Source: Scatomorpha sp036653715 (GTDB lineage: Bacteria > Bacillota > Clostridia > Oscillospirales > Oscillospiraceae). Taken from it: 7,723 nt of DNA. Location of the stretch: the NCBI GenBank assembly GCA_036653715.1, contig JAVVTL010000068.1, forward strand, positions 1-7,723, read 5' to 3'. Positions 1 to 6,096 of the stretch are shown in pieces; the first letter of the stretch is position 1, and each line of letters starts with the position of its first letter. Made by a program: the position numbers and the translations under genes. Below the pieces are notes generated by a model. That model worked only from the letters and a program-made list of their open reading frames with translations, searched no databases and was not told the DNA's origin.

Positions 1-1754
1 TCGCCGGTGAGTTCGCCCTTCTTCTGCTTGCTGAAGGTCTGGATGCCGTTGATTACGAGGATGACGGCCAGAACGATGAGAGCGGCAGCGAAGATAACCT
101 GGAACCAGTCGCCCCACATGGCAGCCTTATCGGGGACAAGGCCGGCAATGAGCTTGACTTTGTCGAAGATGGTGAGCACGAGGGAGGACAGGGTGGCGAG
201 GAGCATGAATACCATCGGGATGAAGAACATTTTGTTGTCCTTGCCGATGTTGCCGAGCCAGCAGGCGACAGCCATCAGAGCGAGGCCGGCGAGCAGCTGG
301 TTGGCGGCACCGAACAGGCCCCAAATCTGGGACAGGCTCAGGAAGCCGATGGTGCAGCCGATGATGACCATGAACAGGGTGCCGAATACGGGGTTGGCGA
401 GAAGACCGCGGACGCCCTTGATCTTGCTGGGGTCCTCACCCTCGCGGACGAACAGCTCGGTGAACATGTAGCGGCCCAAACGGGTGCCGGTGTCCAAAGA
501 GGTCAGCGCGAAGACGGAGACAGCGAGGGTCAGCAGGGTGTAGACCGTGTCATAGAGGGAGTTGTCGAAGGAAGCGGCGGTGCCGGTCATCATGGTGATC
601 ATGGTGGCAATGCCGGTGGCGAAGATGGTCGGGGGGCTGCCCATGCTGAGGGTGCCGTCCGTGACCTGGGAATAGACAACGCCGACTGCTATCAGGGAGA
701 GGATGGCGAGTGCGCACTCAATGATCATGGCGCCGTAGCCGATGATTTTGGTGTCGCGCTCGGAATCGAGCTGCTTGGCGGTGGTGCCGGAGCCGACGAG
801 GCTGTGGAAGCCGGAGATAGCGCCGCAGGCGACGGTGATGAACAGTGTCGGGAAGAGGAACTTTCCGCCGACGGTGAAGCCGACGAAGGCGGGAACTGCG
901 ACGTGCGCGCCGGAGCCGACAACGCCGACGACTGCCAGCAGCATCATGCCATACAGCAGGAAGGAGCTGAGGTAGTCACGCGGCTGAAGCAGAATCCAAA
1001 CAGGCAGCAGGGAGGCCGCGGTTATGTAGACTGCGATGAAGATGACCCAAGCGGTACGGCTCATGTTGACGCCGACGTTGAGGCCGATGATGGTGATGAC
1101 AACGATTCCGATAACGCCGATGATGGTTGCGGGGCCGACCTTGGCACCCTTGCGGTACACGAAATAGCCGAATATGAAGGCTATGACGATGAACAGCAGG
1201 GAGGTGGTGGCGGTGGAGGCGTTGCCGGAGCAATTATCGCGGCCCACGGTGATGAAGGGCAGCGCGGAGCCGTCGGCGGCAGTGGTGGACATGAAGGTGC
1301 TCGCAACGACGGAGGTGAAGCTTGCGATGACAAGGACGAGAACCAGCAGGGCAAAGATGATGAAGAGCTTATATGCCTTGGGTCCGATGTTGTCCTTGAT
1401 GACCTCGGCGACGGAGAGGCCGCCGTGGCGGATGGAGGCGAACAGGGCGCCAAAGTCGTGCATAGCTCCGAAGAATATGCCGCCGATGACGATCCACAGG
1501 AAAACAGGGAGCCATCCGAAGACAGCGGCCTGGATAGGTCCGTTTATGGGGCCTGCGCCGGCGATGGACGAGAAATGGTGGCCCATCAGGATGGCGGGGT
1601 TGGCCGGGACATAGTCCTTATTGTCAAACTTAGAATGAGCGGGGGTCGGACGGTCGGGGTTAACTCCCCACTTCTTGGCCAGCCAAGAGCCATAAAAAAC
1701 ATAGCCCAGTGCCAACAGTACGAAACCGATGATAAGAATCAGAATTGCGCTCAT
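1..1754 (-). CDS. cstA: Carbon starvation protein CstA, peptide/pyruvate transporter family (3' end cut by window edge)
   Basis: A polytopic inner-membrane protein of the CstA family, whose members take up peptides or pyruvate when carbon is short. The visible 584 residues begin MSAILILIIGFVLLALGYVF, a first membrane helix. Family signatures follow in order: GHHFSSIAGAGPI (residues 58-70), GAMHDF (96-101), WILLQPRDYLSSF (from residue 253) and CGAISGFHSLVGSGTT (about 310-325). Many further hydrophobic stretches alternate with short loops. The last visible residues, SKQKKGELTG, are charged and follow a hydrophobic helix, so only a short C-terminal tail is probably missing; clostridial and Bacillus members are near 600 residues. 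The ATG is supported by AAGGAG at 1764-1769, nine bases upstream, and its ATGA overlap with the preceding gene suggests translational coupling. Family assignment is firm; the actual substrate (peptides or pyruvate) cannot be read from sequence. Confidence 0.95.
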   Translation of the reverse strand, partial: MSAILILIIGFVLLALGYVFYGSWLAKKWGVNPDRPTPAHSKFDNKDYVPANPAILMGHHFSSIAGAGPINGPIQAAVFGWLPVFLWIVIGGIFFGAMHDFGALFASIRHGGLSVAEVIKDNIGPKAYKLFIIFALLVLVLVIASFTSVVASTFMSTTAADGSALPFITVGRDNCSGNASTATTSLLFIVIAFIFGYFVYRKGAKVGPATIIGVIGIVVITIIGLNVGVNMSRTAWVIFIAVYITAASLLPVWILLQPRDYLSSFLLYGMMLLAVVGVVGSGAHVAVPAFVGFTVGGKFLFPTLFITVACGAISGFHSLVGSGTTAKQLDSERDTKIIGYGAMIIECALAILSLIAVGVVYSQVTDGTLSMGSPPTIFATGIATMITMMTGTAASFDNSLYDTVYTLLTLAVSVFALTSLDTGTRLGRYMFTELFVREGEDPSKIKGVRGLLANPVFGTLFMVIIGCTIGFLSLSQIWGLFGAANQLLAGLALMAVACWLGNIGKDNKMFFIPMVFMLLATLSSLVLTIFDKVKLIAGLVPDKAAMWGDWFQVIFAAALIVLAVILVINGIQTFSKQKKGELTG

Positions 1755-2269
1755 ACTTTTTCACTCCTTAATAACTTCTTGAAGAACTTGGTTAGACTGC
1801 TTCCGACTCTGTTTGTCGTGATACACTCCCTTTCCAATTCGATAGCTGCCGTCTTGAGGGCAAGCCACCCCTCAAGTCCGAGCTTGTAGCTCTTGTCGAA
1901 TTTCCGTGCGCGGATTTCTTTTTTCGCCTCAGAGCTTATTACATCCGCCACGAATACGGCGATAATGTATGAATCCTTGTGCTCCTTGTGGGGGACGACG
2001 CGCGGCTCTCCGTCGGCCAAAGCGTAGTCGAGACATTTGGAGACATCCTCCTTGTCGAAGGAGGGCGCTGAAAAAACATAGACGTATTCGTTGGACTCCG
2101 ACGCCCAAATTTTCGCGCGCTTTATGATGACGTAGCCCTCGTCGCGGGCGTGGAAGTCCGCCTTGAGGAAAAGGGGAAGGCCGCTGTCGGCATCGCCGGG
2201 GATAATGTTGTAGTAGTACTCGTAGGAATCCTTGAGCTTCTCAAGGAAAGCCGCTCTGTCAATGGACAA
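1751..2269 (-). CDS. Uncharacterised 172-residue soluble protein, coupled to cstA
   Basis: I do not recognise this protein. It has no signal peptide and no membrane helix, and is rich in charged and aromatic residues. An N-terminal part (1-60, with DSYEYYYNI and a GYVIIKRAKIW strand-like stretch) is followed by a middle with beta-like segments (EYVYVFSAPS 61-70; DSYIIAVFVADV 99-110). A Lys/Arg-rich segment (EAKKEIRARKFDKSYKLG, 114-131), a likely helix (LEGWLALKTAAIELE) and a basic C-terminus (KFFKKLLRSEKV) complete it. The start is TTG at 2269: an in-frame stop lies close upstream and the only other codon between them is a non-standard ATT. Its ribosome site is weak (GGTGA at 2274-2278). Its stop codon overlaps the cstA ATG (ATGA), so the two are surely co-transcribed and probably coupled. 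A role linked to CstA (accessory, sensing or regulation) is inference from position only. Confidence 0.8.
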   Translation of the reverse strand: MSIDRAAFLEKLKDSYEYYYNIIPGDADSGLPLFLKADFHARDEGYVIIKRAKIWASESNEYVYVFSAPSFDKEDVSKCLDYALADGEPRVVPHKEHKDSYIIAVFVADVISSEAKKEIRARKFDKSYKLGLEGWLALKTAAIELERECITTNRVGSSLTKFFKKLLRSEKV

Positions 2270-2325
2270 AATGTCACCGCGCTTTCAACAAACCGGGGAA
2301 AAGGTGTTTCTGCGTTCACAGTTTG

Positions 2326-2343
2326 TTAATGATTTATCATCAA
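2326..2343. promoter_or_regulatory. Operator-like 18-bp palindrome over the -10/start point of the cstA unit
   Basis: On the plus strand TTAATGAT and ATCATCAA flank a two-base TT centre. Seven of eight arm positions pair; the one mismatch is A2328 against C2341. The element overlaps the end of the -10 hexamer (2342-2347) and the predicted start point near 2335 of the minus-strand promoter, where a repressor dimer would block initiation. The protein that would bind is unknown, and A+T-rich DNA yields such palindromes by chance, so the call is tentative. Confidence 0.4.
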
Positions 2344-2370
2344 TATACTACCGATGTGAACAAAAATCAA
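2342..2370 (-). promoter_or_regulatory. Sigma-A-type promoter of the 172-aa gene / cstA unit
   Basis: Read on the minus strand, TTGATT (2370-2365) and TATATT (2347-2342) are separated by exactly 17 bases, close to the TTGACA/TATAAT consensus. The predicted start point is near 2335, giving a leader of about 66 bases before the TTG start at 2269. It is the best promoter match in the divergent region. It is a pattern call and has not been tested. Confidence 0.7.
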
Positions 2371-2567
2371 TAGGTATTTCACAAAAGTTATCTCATAAAT
2401 CAAACAATGTGAGAAAGTCAAGTTAGAATATGTTAACTTTGTATAAACTTCGCGTACAAATGTGTCCGCCATACGCACACAAACAAAAACGGACATATGC
2501 GGGCAAAGTCGGCGCTTGCTATTTACAAGAGGGGATAATTATTGTATCTTATGTTAAGGTGAAAATA

Positions 2568-3578
2568 ATGAATTCTTTTGGCGAAAATCTGAAAATTACA
2601 ATATCCGGCGAATTAAGCTCCCCCTGCGTCCTCGTGACGCTGGACGGTCTGCCCGCCGGTCTGCCCCTCGATTGGGCAAAGGCGTGGCGAGACGCGCTGC
2701 GCCGCGCCCCATCCGCGGCGGAGGGGGGCGAGCGGGCTTCGGAATCCGTCCCCGCGCTAATCTGCGGCATGAGAGACGGGGCGACCTCCGGCGGGCCGGT
2801 CTCCGCCCTTCTCCGAACGGAGGAGGACGCGCCGCGCGTCGGCAGCATACCGAGGCCGGGGCATGAGGACCTCGCCGCTCTCTCAAAATACGGCGCCTCC
2901 GATTTTTCCGGCGGCGCATATTCCGGCAGGCTCGACACGGCGCTCGCCTTTGCGGGCGCGCTCTGCGTGCAGCTGCTGCGGCGTAGAAATATACAGCTCG
3001 AAACCAAGGTCGTCGCCATAGGCGGGGCCGAGGGCGACGAGCAGGACTTCGACCTCAAAAAGCAGCTTTTGGACGCCAGAGGCACGGGCGACTCCATGGG
3101 CGGCGTTGTGGAGTGCCGCGCGGCGGGGCTTCCCTCGGGGCTTGGCTCCCCGGCTTTCGGGGGCCTTGAGAGCCGCATATCGGCGCTGCTGTTTGCGATT
3201 CCCGGCATAAAGGGCGTGGAATTCGGCCTCGGCTTCGGCTTTGCCGCAATGCGCGGAAGCGCCGCCAACGACCAGATAATCCTTGAGGATAAGCACATAA
3301 TACCGGAGACAAACAATTCCGGCGGCGTGGACGTCGGAATAAGCACGGGCGCTCCGCTCACAGTCCGCGCGGCGCTGCGGCCCACGCCCTCCGTTGGGCG
3401 CGAGCAGCGCTCCGTGGATACCGACACCTTAGAGGCAGTCACCCTGCGCCAGCGGGGGAGACACGAGCCCTGCATGGCTCCCCGCTGCATACCCGCCGTG
3501 GAGGGCGCGGTGGCAATCTGCATTGTGGACGCGATGATGGACCCTGACCTTAAACGCAGGGGAAAGGAATGGAAATAA
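2568..3578 (+). CDS. aroC: Divergent chorismate synthase with altered active-site motifs
   Basis: Chorismate synthase (last step of the shikimate pathway: 5-enolpyruvylshikimate-3-phosphate to chorismate and phosphate, needing reduced FMN; cytoplasmic homotetramer). Recognisable family blocks are the N-terminus MNSFGENLKITISGE, LDGLPAGLP (25-33), RPGHEDL (96-102), a clostridial-type YSGRLDTALAFAGA (118-131), GDSMGGVVE (174-182), GLPSGLGSPAF (187-197), IPGIKGVEFGLGF (211-223), NNSGGVDVGISTG (249-261) and GRHEPC (297-302). At 336 residues it is shorter than the usual 360-390; loops before RPGH and after the first helix are trimmed. Oddly, the normally invariant GESHG reads GELSS (14-18), and the Asp of RHDPC is Glu300. 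His99 is kept. ATG 2568 has AAGGTG six bases upstream and matches the family N-terminus; the frame stays open upstream to 2430, but that stretch resembles nothing. Family membership is sure; activity is in doubt. Confidence 0.9.
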   Translation: MNSFGENLKITISGELSSPCVLVTLDGLPAGLPLDWAKAWRDALRRAPSAAEGGERASESVPALICGMRDGATSGGPVSALLRTEEDAPRVGSIPRPGHEDLAALSKYGASDFSGGAYSGRLDTALAFAGALCVQLLRRRNIQLETKVVAIGGAEGDEQDFDLKKQLLDARGTGDSMGGVVECRAAGLPSGLGSPAFGGLESRISALLFAIPGIKGVEFGLGFGFAAMRGSAANDQIILEDKHIIPETNNSGGVDVGISTGAPLTVRAALRPTPSVGREQRSVDTDTLEAVTLRQRGRHEPCMAPRCIPAVEGAVAICIVDAMMDPDLKRRGKEWK

Positions 3579-3579
3579 A

Positions 3580-4692
3580 TTGGAATTAAAACTATGCGCA
3601 CCCTGCCTGTTCGGACTTGAGGGGCCGCTCGGAAACGAGCTGCGCCATATGGGCATGAGCAATGTCGCGCCCGAAAACGGGCGCGTGCGCTTTGAGAGCG
3701 ACGAGGCGGGAATGGCAACGGCCAATATCCGCACCCGCTTTGCCGAGCGTGTGATGATAGAGCTGGGGCGCTTCCCCGCGAGGAGCTTTGACGAGCTGTT
3801 CGAGGGCGTGCTTGCGCTGCCGTGGGAGAACTTTATCCCCAAGAGCGGCGTGTTCCCCGTAAAGGGCTGGGCGCTGGACTCGGCGCTCCACTCCATACCG
3901 GACTGCCAGAAAATCATCAAAAAAGCAGCTGCACAGCGCTTGGGCAGAGCCTACGGCGCGGAGTGGCTTCCGGAGGACGGCGAGCTGTACCAAATCCAGT
4001 TTGCAATATTAAAAGACGAGGCGAGCCTCTACCTCGACACCTCGGGCATCGGGCTGCACAAGCGCGGCTATCGCCAGTCTCAGGTCGTCGCCCCCTTGAG
4101 AGAGACGCTTGCCGCCGCCATGGTGGACATCGCGGGCTATCGCGGCAGGGGAGATTTTTGCGACCCCTTCTGCGGCAGCGGCACCATCGCCATCGAGGCG
4201 GCCTTGGCGGCAAAAAACCGCGCGCCCGGCCTGAACCGCAGCTTCGCGGCTGAAAAATGGGCCTGCTTTGACGCCGCCCTGTGGGCAAACTCGCGTGAGA
4301 ACGCAAGGAGCCGCGAGTTTTCGGGAGAATACCATATTTTCGGCTCTGACCTCGACCCCAAGGCTGTGGAGATGTCGCGTGCGAATGCGCAGAGAGCCGG
4401 CGTTGCCGACCTTATAACCTTTGAGCTTGCCGACGCGCGTGTGTTTGCCCGAGAGACGCACAACGGCGTCGTCGTCACGAACCCGCCCTACGGCGAGCGC
4501 ATCATGGAAAAGCGCGAGGCGGAGGGGCTGTACCGCGACTTTGGCGAGGCTTGGCGCAAGACGGAAAAATGGAGCCTCTGCCTGCTCTCCTCGCACACGG
4601 AATTTGAACGCAGCTTCGGCAGAACGGCGGACAAAAAGCGCAAGCTCTACAACGGCATGATAAAATGCGATTTGTTTATTTATAAAGGATAA
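3580..4692 (+). CDS. THUMP-domain class I SAM-dependent rRNA (guanine-N2) methyltransferase, RlmL/YpsC type
   Basis: A 370-residue RNA methyltransferase resembling Bacillus YpsC and the N-terminal half of E. coli RlmL, which makes m2G in 23S rRNA. The N-terminal region (about 1-60, LCAPCLFGLEGPLGNELRHMG) is the usual opening of the family. A THUMP RNA-binding region follows to about residue 160, ending in a typical DTSGIGLHKRGYR (153-165). The Rossmann methyltransferase domain has the SAM-binding motif DPFCGSGT (195-202), an acidic SDLD loop (256-259) and the catalytic NPPYGER (301-307), the N-P-P-Y signature for N2-guanine methylation. Length fits the family. The start is TTG at 3580, one base after the aroC stop, with AAAGGA about 11 bases upstream inside the aroC end; it gives the family-like N-terminus. 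The tight spacing implies an operon with aroC. The exact target guanine is inferred from homologues. Confidence 0.9.
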   Translation: MELKLCAPCLFGLEGPLGNELRHMGMSNVAPENGRVRFESDEAGMATANIRTRFAERVMIELGRFPARSFDELFEGVLALPWENFIPKSGVFPVKGWALDSALHSIPDCQKIIKKAAAQRLGRAYGAEWLPEDGELYQIQFAILKDEASLYLDTSGIGLHKRGYRQSQVVAPLRETLAAAMVDIAGYRGRGDFCDPFCGSGTIAIEAALAAKNRAPGLNRSFAAEKWACFDAALWANSRENARSREFSGEYHIFGSDLDPKAVEMSRANAQRAGVADLITFELADARVFARETHNGVVVTNPPYGERIMEKREAEGLYRDFGEAWRKTEKWSLCLLSSHTEFERSFGRTADKKRKLYNGMIKCDLFIYKG

Positions 4693-4724
4693 AGAGATAA
4701 CATAAAGGAAGAGGAAGCAACGAG

Positions 4725-5657
4725 ATGAGACATCTTTTCATCGTGAACCCGGTGGCGGGGAAGCTCAAGCCCGAGGAAAAGGAAAGACATATTTCGCGCG
4801 TCATCGAGTCCATGGCTCCCGAGCTGCGCGAGGGCAGCGAATTTGAAATCTATGTCACCCGCGCTCCCATGGACGCCTGCGCCAAGATAAAGGCGGAGGC
4901 GCAGCTTCGCGACGAACTGCGCGTCTACGCCTGCGGAGGCGACGGAACCCTGAACGAGTGCGTAAACGGCGCGGCGGGACTGCCGAATGTGGCTGTCACA
5001 CATTTTCCCTGCGGCACGGGCAACGATTTTATCAAGACCTTCGGCTTGGAGAAAAACCGGTTTTTTGACCTTGAGCAGCTCGTCGCGGGCGAGGTGCGCC
5101 CGCTGGATATTATCGACTGCAACGGCAGATACAGCATCAACATCTGCTCCGTCGGGCTGGACGCCCGCATCGGCATCGACGTCCACAAATACAGCAATAT
5201 CCCCATCATCGGCGGCGCAACCGGCTATGTGGTCTCCACTGCGGCAAACTACATAAAGGGCATCAAAAACGAGATGACGGTCGAGGCGGACGGCCTGACC
5301 TGCGGGCCGGAGCTGAACATGGTCTGCATCTGCAACGGCAGATTCTACGGCGGCGGCTTCAACCCCACCAAGGACGCGCGGCCGGACGACGGCATCATGG
5401 ATTGCCTCATAATCTCGGGCGTCAACCGCCTCACCCTTGTCGCCGCAATCATGGCGTACTCCAAGGGAAAGTACAAAACCCTCCCGAAATACATCACCTG
5501 TATCCGCACAAAGGACCTCCATGTATTCTCCCCGGAGCCTCAGGTCATAAATGTGGACGGCGAGGAGCAGCACGCAAAGGATATACACTTCCACCTTGTG
5601 CCGGGCGGCGTCAACTTCGTTTTCCCGAAGAATATGGAATTCTTCACGGCGACTTAA
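4725..5657 (+). CDS. Diacylglycerol kinase family lipid kinase (YegS/BmrU/DgkB-like)
   Basis: A soluble, membrane-associating lipid kinase of 310 residues that phosphorylates diacylglycerol or a related lipid with ATP, recycling diacylglycerol from lipoteichoic acid or membrane turnover in Gram-positives. Visible motifs are an N-terminal FIVNPVAGK strand-turn (5-13), the nucleotide-binding GGDGTLNE (71-78), CGTGNDF (96-102), a SVGLDARIG segment (142-150), the metal-site-like ARPDDG (218-223) and the C-terminal VDGE (277-280), which carries the likely catalytic Asp. Length matches the family (about 290-310). ATG 4725 has a GAGGAA ribosome site eight bases upstream. It lies 32 bases after the methyltransferase, so probably shares its transcript. 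No terminator-like hairpin is seen after its stop, so some readthrough into groES is possible. Whether the substrate is diacylglycerol or another lipid cannot be decided from sequence. Confidence 0.9.
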   Translation: MRHLFIVNPVAGKLKPEEKERHISRVIESMAPELREGSEFEIYVTRAPMDACAKIKAEAQLRDELRVYACGGDGTLNECVNGAAGLPNVAVTHFPCGTGNDFIKTFGLEKNRFFDLEQLVAGEVRPLDIIDCNGRYSINICSVGLDARIGIDVHKYSNIPIIGGATGYVVSTAANYIKGIKNEMTVEADGLTCGPELNMVCICNGRFYGGGFNPTKDARPDDGIMDCLIISGVNRLTLVAAIMAYSKGKYKTLPKYITCIRTKDLHVFSPEPQVINVDGEEQHAKDIHFHLVPGGVNFVFPKNMEFFTAT

Positions 5658-5689
5658 CAAAAAATTTGCAAGTTTCTGCGGAATAGCTC

Positions 5690-5717
5690 TTGACTATTTT
5701 TGAAAATGTGGTATTTT
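5690..5717 (+). promoter_or_regulatory. Sigma-A promoter of groES-groEL
   Basis: TTGACT (5690-5695) and TATTTT (5712-5717) are spaced by 16 bases, and the -10 is preceded by TGG (5709-5711), an extended -10 signature. The predicted start point is about 5724, at the left edge of the CIRCE hairpin, the usual arrangement for HrcA-controlled heat-shock operons. The leader to the groES ATG is then about 72 bases. Confidence 0.7.
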
Positions 5718-5727
5718 TATAAGCGGG

Positions 5728-5754
5728 TTAGCACTCATAAGGCGCGAGTGCTAA
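5728..5754. promoter_or_regulatory. CIRCE operator (HrcA binding site)
   Basis: TTAGCACTC (5728-5736) and GAGTGCTAA (5746-5754) are separated by exactly nine bases, a perfect match to the CIRCE consensus bound by the heat-shock repressor HrcA. The perfect pairing continues outward eight more bases on each side (to 5720 and 5762), giving 17-bp arms. It sits just downstream of the groES promoter, so HrcA should repress groESL and release it on heat or unfolded-protein stress, when GroEL is titrated. hrcA itself is not in the window. Confidence 0.97.
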
Positions 5755-5795
5755 CCCGCTTAGAATGTTTATTATTTAATTCAGGAGGTAACATA

Positions 5796-6080
5796 ATGAA
5801 ATTAATGCCATTGGCGGACAGAGTCGTTCTTCGTCAGCAAGAGGCGGAGGAGAAGACCAAGAGCGGAATAATCCTTGCCGCTGCCGCGCAGGAGAAGCCC
5901 GAGATGTACGAAGTCGTCGAGGTAGGCCCCGGCGGACTGGTCGAGGGCAACGAGGTCAAAATGACCGTTACAAAAGGCCAAAAGGTACTTGTCGGCAAAT
6001 ACAGCGGCACCAAGGTCAAGGTTGACGACGAGGAGCTTACCATTGTAAAGCAGTCGGATATTCTGGCTGTCGTTGAATAA
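5796..6080 (+). CDS. groES: Co-chaperonin GroES (Hsp10)
   Basis: The 94-residue lid of the GroEL chamber; seven copies cap the folding cage in the cytoplasm. The sequence opens MKLMPLADRVVL and carries the mobile loop EEKTKSGIILAAAAQEKP (18-35), with the GroEL-contacting hydrophobic tripeptide IIL (25-27). The conserved VVEVGPGG (40-47) and the ending YTGT-like KYSGTKVKVDDEELTIVKQ and SDILAVVE follow. Length is typical. The start is ATG 5796, six bases after AGGAGGT (5783-5789); the reading frame is open further upstream but that stretch is the CIRCE leader. The loop is alanine-rich where many homologues have polar residues. It is 16 bases upstream of groEL, in one CIRCE-controlled operon. 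Confidence 0.98.
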   Translation: MKLMPLADRVVLRQQEAEEKTKSGIILAAAAQEKPEMYEVVEVGPGGLVEGNEVKMTVTKGQKVLVGKYSGTKVKVDDEELTIVKQSDILAVVE

Positions 6081-6096
6081 GTAGGAGGAATACATC

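Larger units (their letters stand above)
2270..2567. other. A+T-rich divergent intergenic region
   Basis: This 298-base gap separates the minus-strand cstA unit from aroC. The left half holds the cstA-unit promoter, the palindrome over its start point and the TGTGAA/TTCACA words (2315-2320, 2355-2360, 2378-2383). The right half (about 2400-2550) shows no small gene with a ribosome site, no obvious structured RNA and no clean plus-strand promoter. TTTACA (2522-2527) and TATCTT (2545-2550) are spaced by 17 bases but would start transcription inside the aroC ribosome site. TTAACT (2433-2438) with TACAAA (2455-2460) at 16 bases is weaker but better placed. No rho-independent terminator is seen, as expected between divergent genes. 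Confidence 0.6.

Noticed and set aside
804..1889. Long plus-strand open frame (361 codons) rich in Asp, Glu and Gly opposite cstA
   Set aside because: It is antisense to a clear CstA reading frame, has low-complexity acidic composition and a glycine run, has no ribosome site, and runs into the coupled 172-residue gene. It is a shadow of codon bias on the other strand.
2305..2320. Possible catabolite-responsive (cre) site for CcpA downstream of the cstA-unit promoter
   Set aside because: On the minus strand TGTGAACG matches the left half of a cre site, and the position is plausible for a roadblock, but the right half does not fit the palindromic consensus.
2430..2567. In-frame 46-codon N-terminal extension of AroC from an upstream ATG
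   Set aside because: The family N-terminus begins at ATG 2568, which has its own ribosome site; the extension resembles nothing and is A+T-rich intergenic DNA.
2549..3718. Minus-strand open frame of 389 codons opposite aroC
   Set aside because: Ser/Pro/Arg-rich translation typical of antisense G+C-rich coding sequence; aroC on the plus strand has clear family blocks.
4680..5660. Minus-strand open frame of 326 codons opposite the lipid kinase
   Set aside because: It mirrors the kinase gene almost end to end, whose motifs are unmistakable; no recognisable domain in the antisense product.
5700..5795. 32-codon N-terminal extension of GroES
   Set aside because: It would translate through the CIRCE element; the ATG at 5796 has an ideal ribosome site and gives the normal GroES length.
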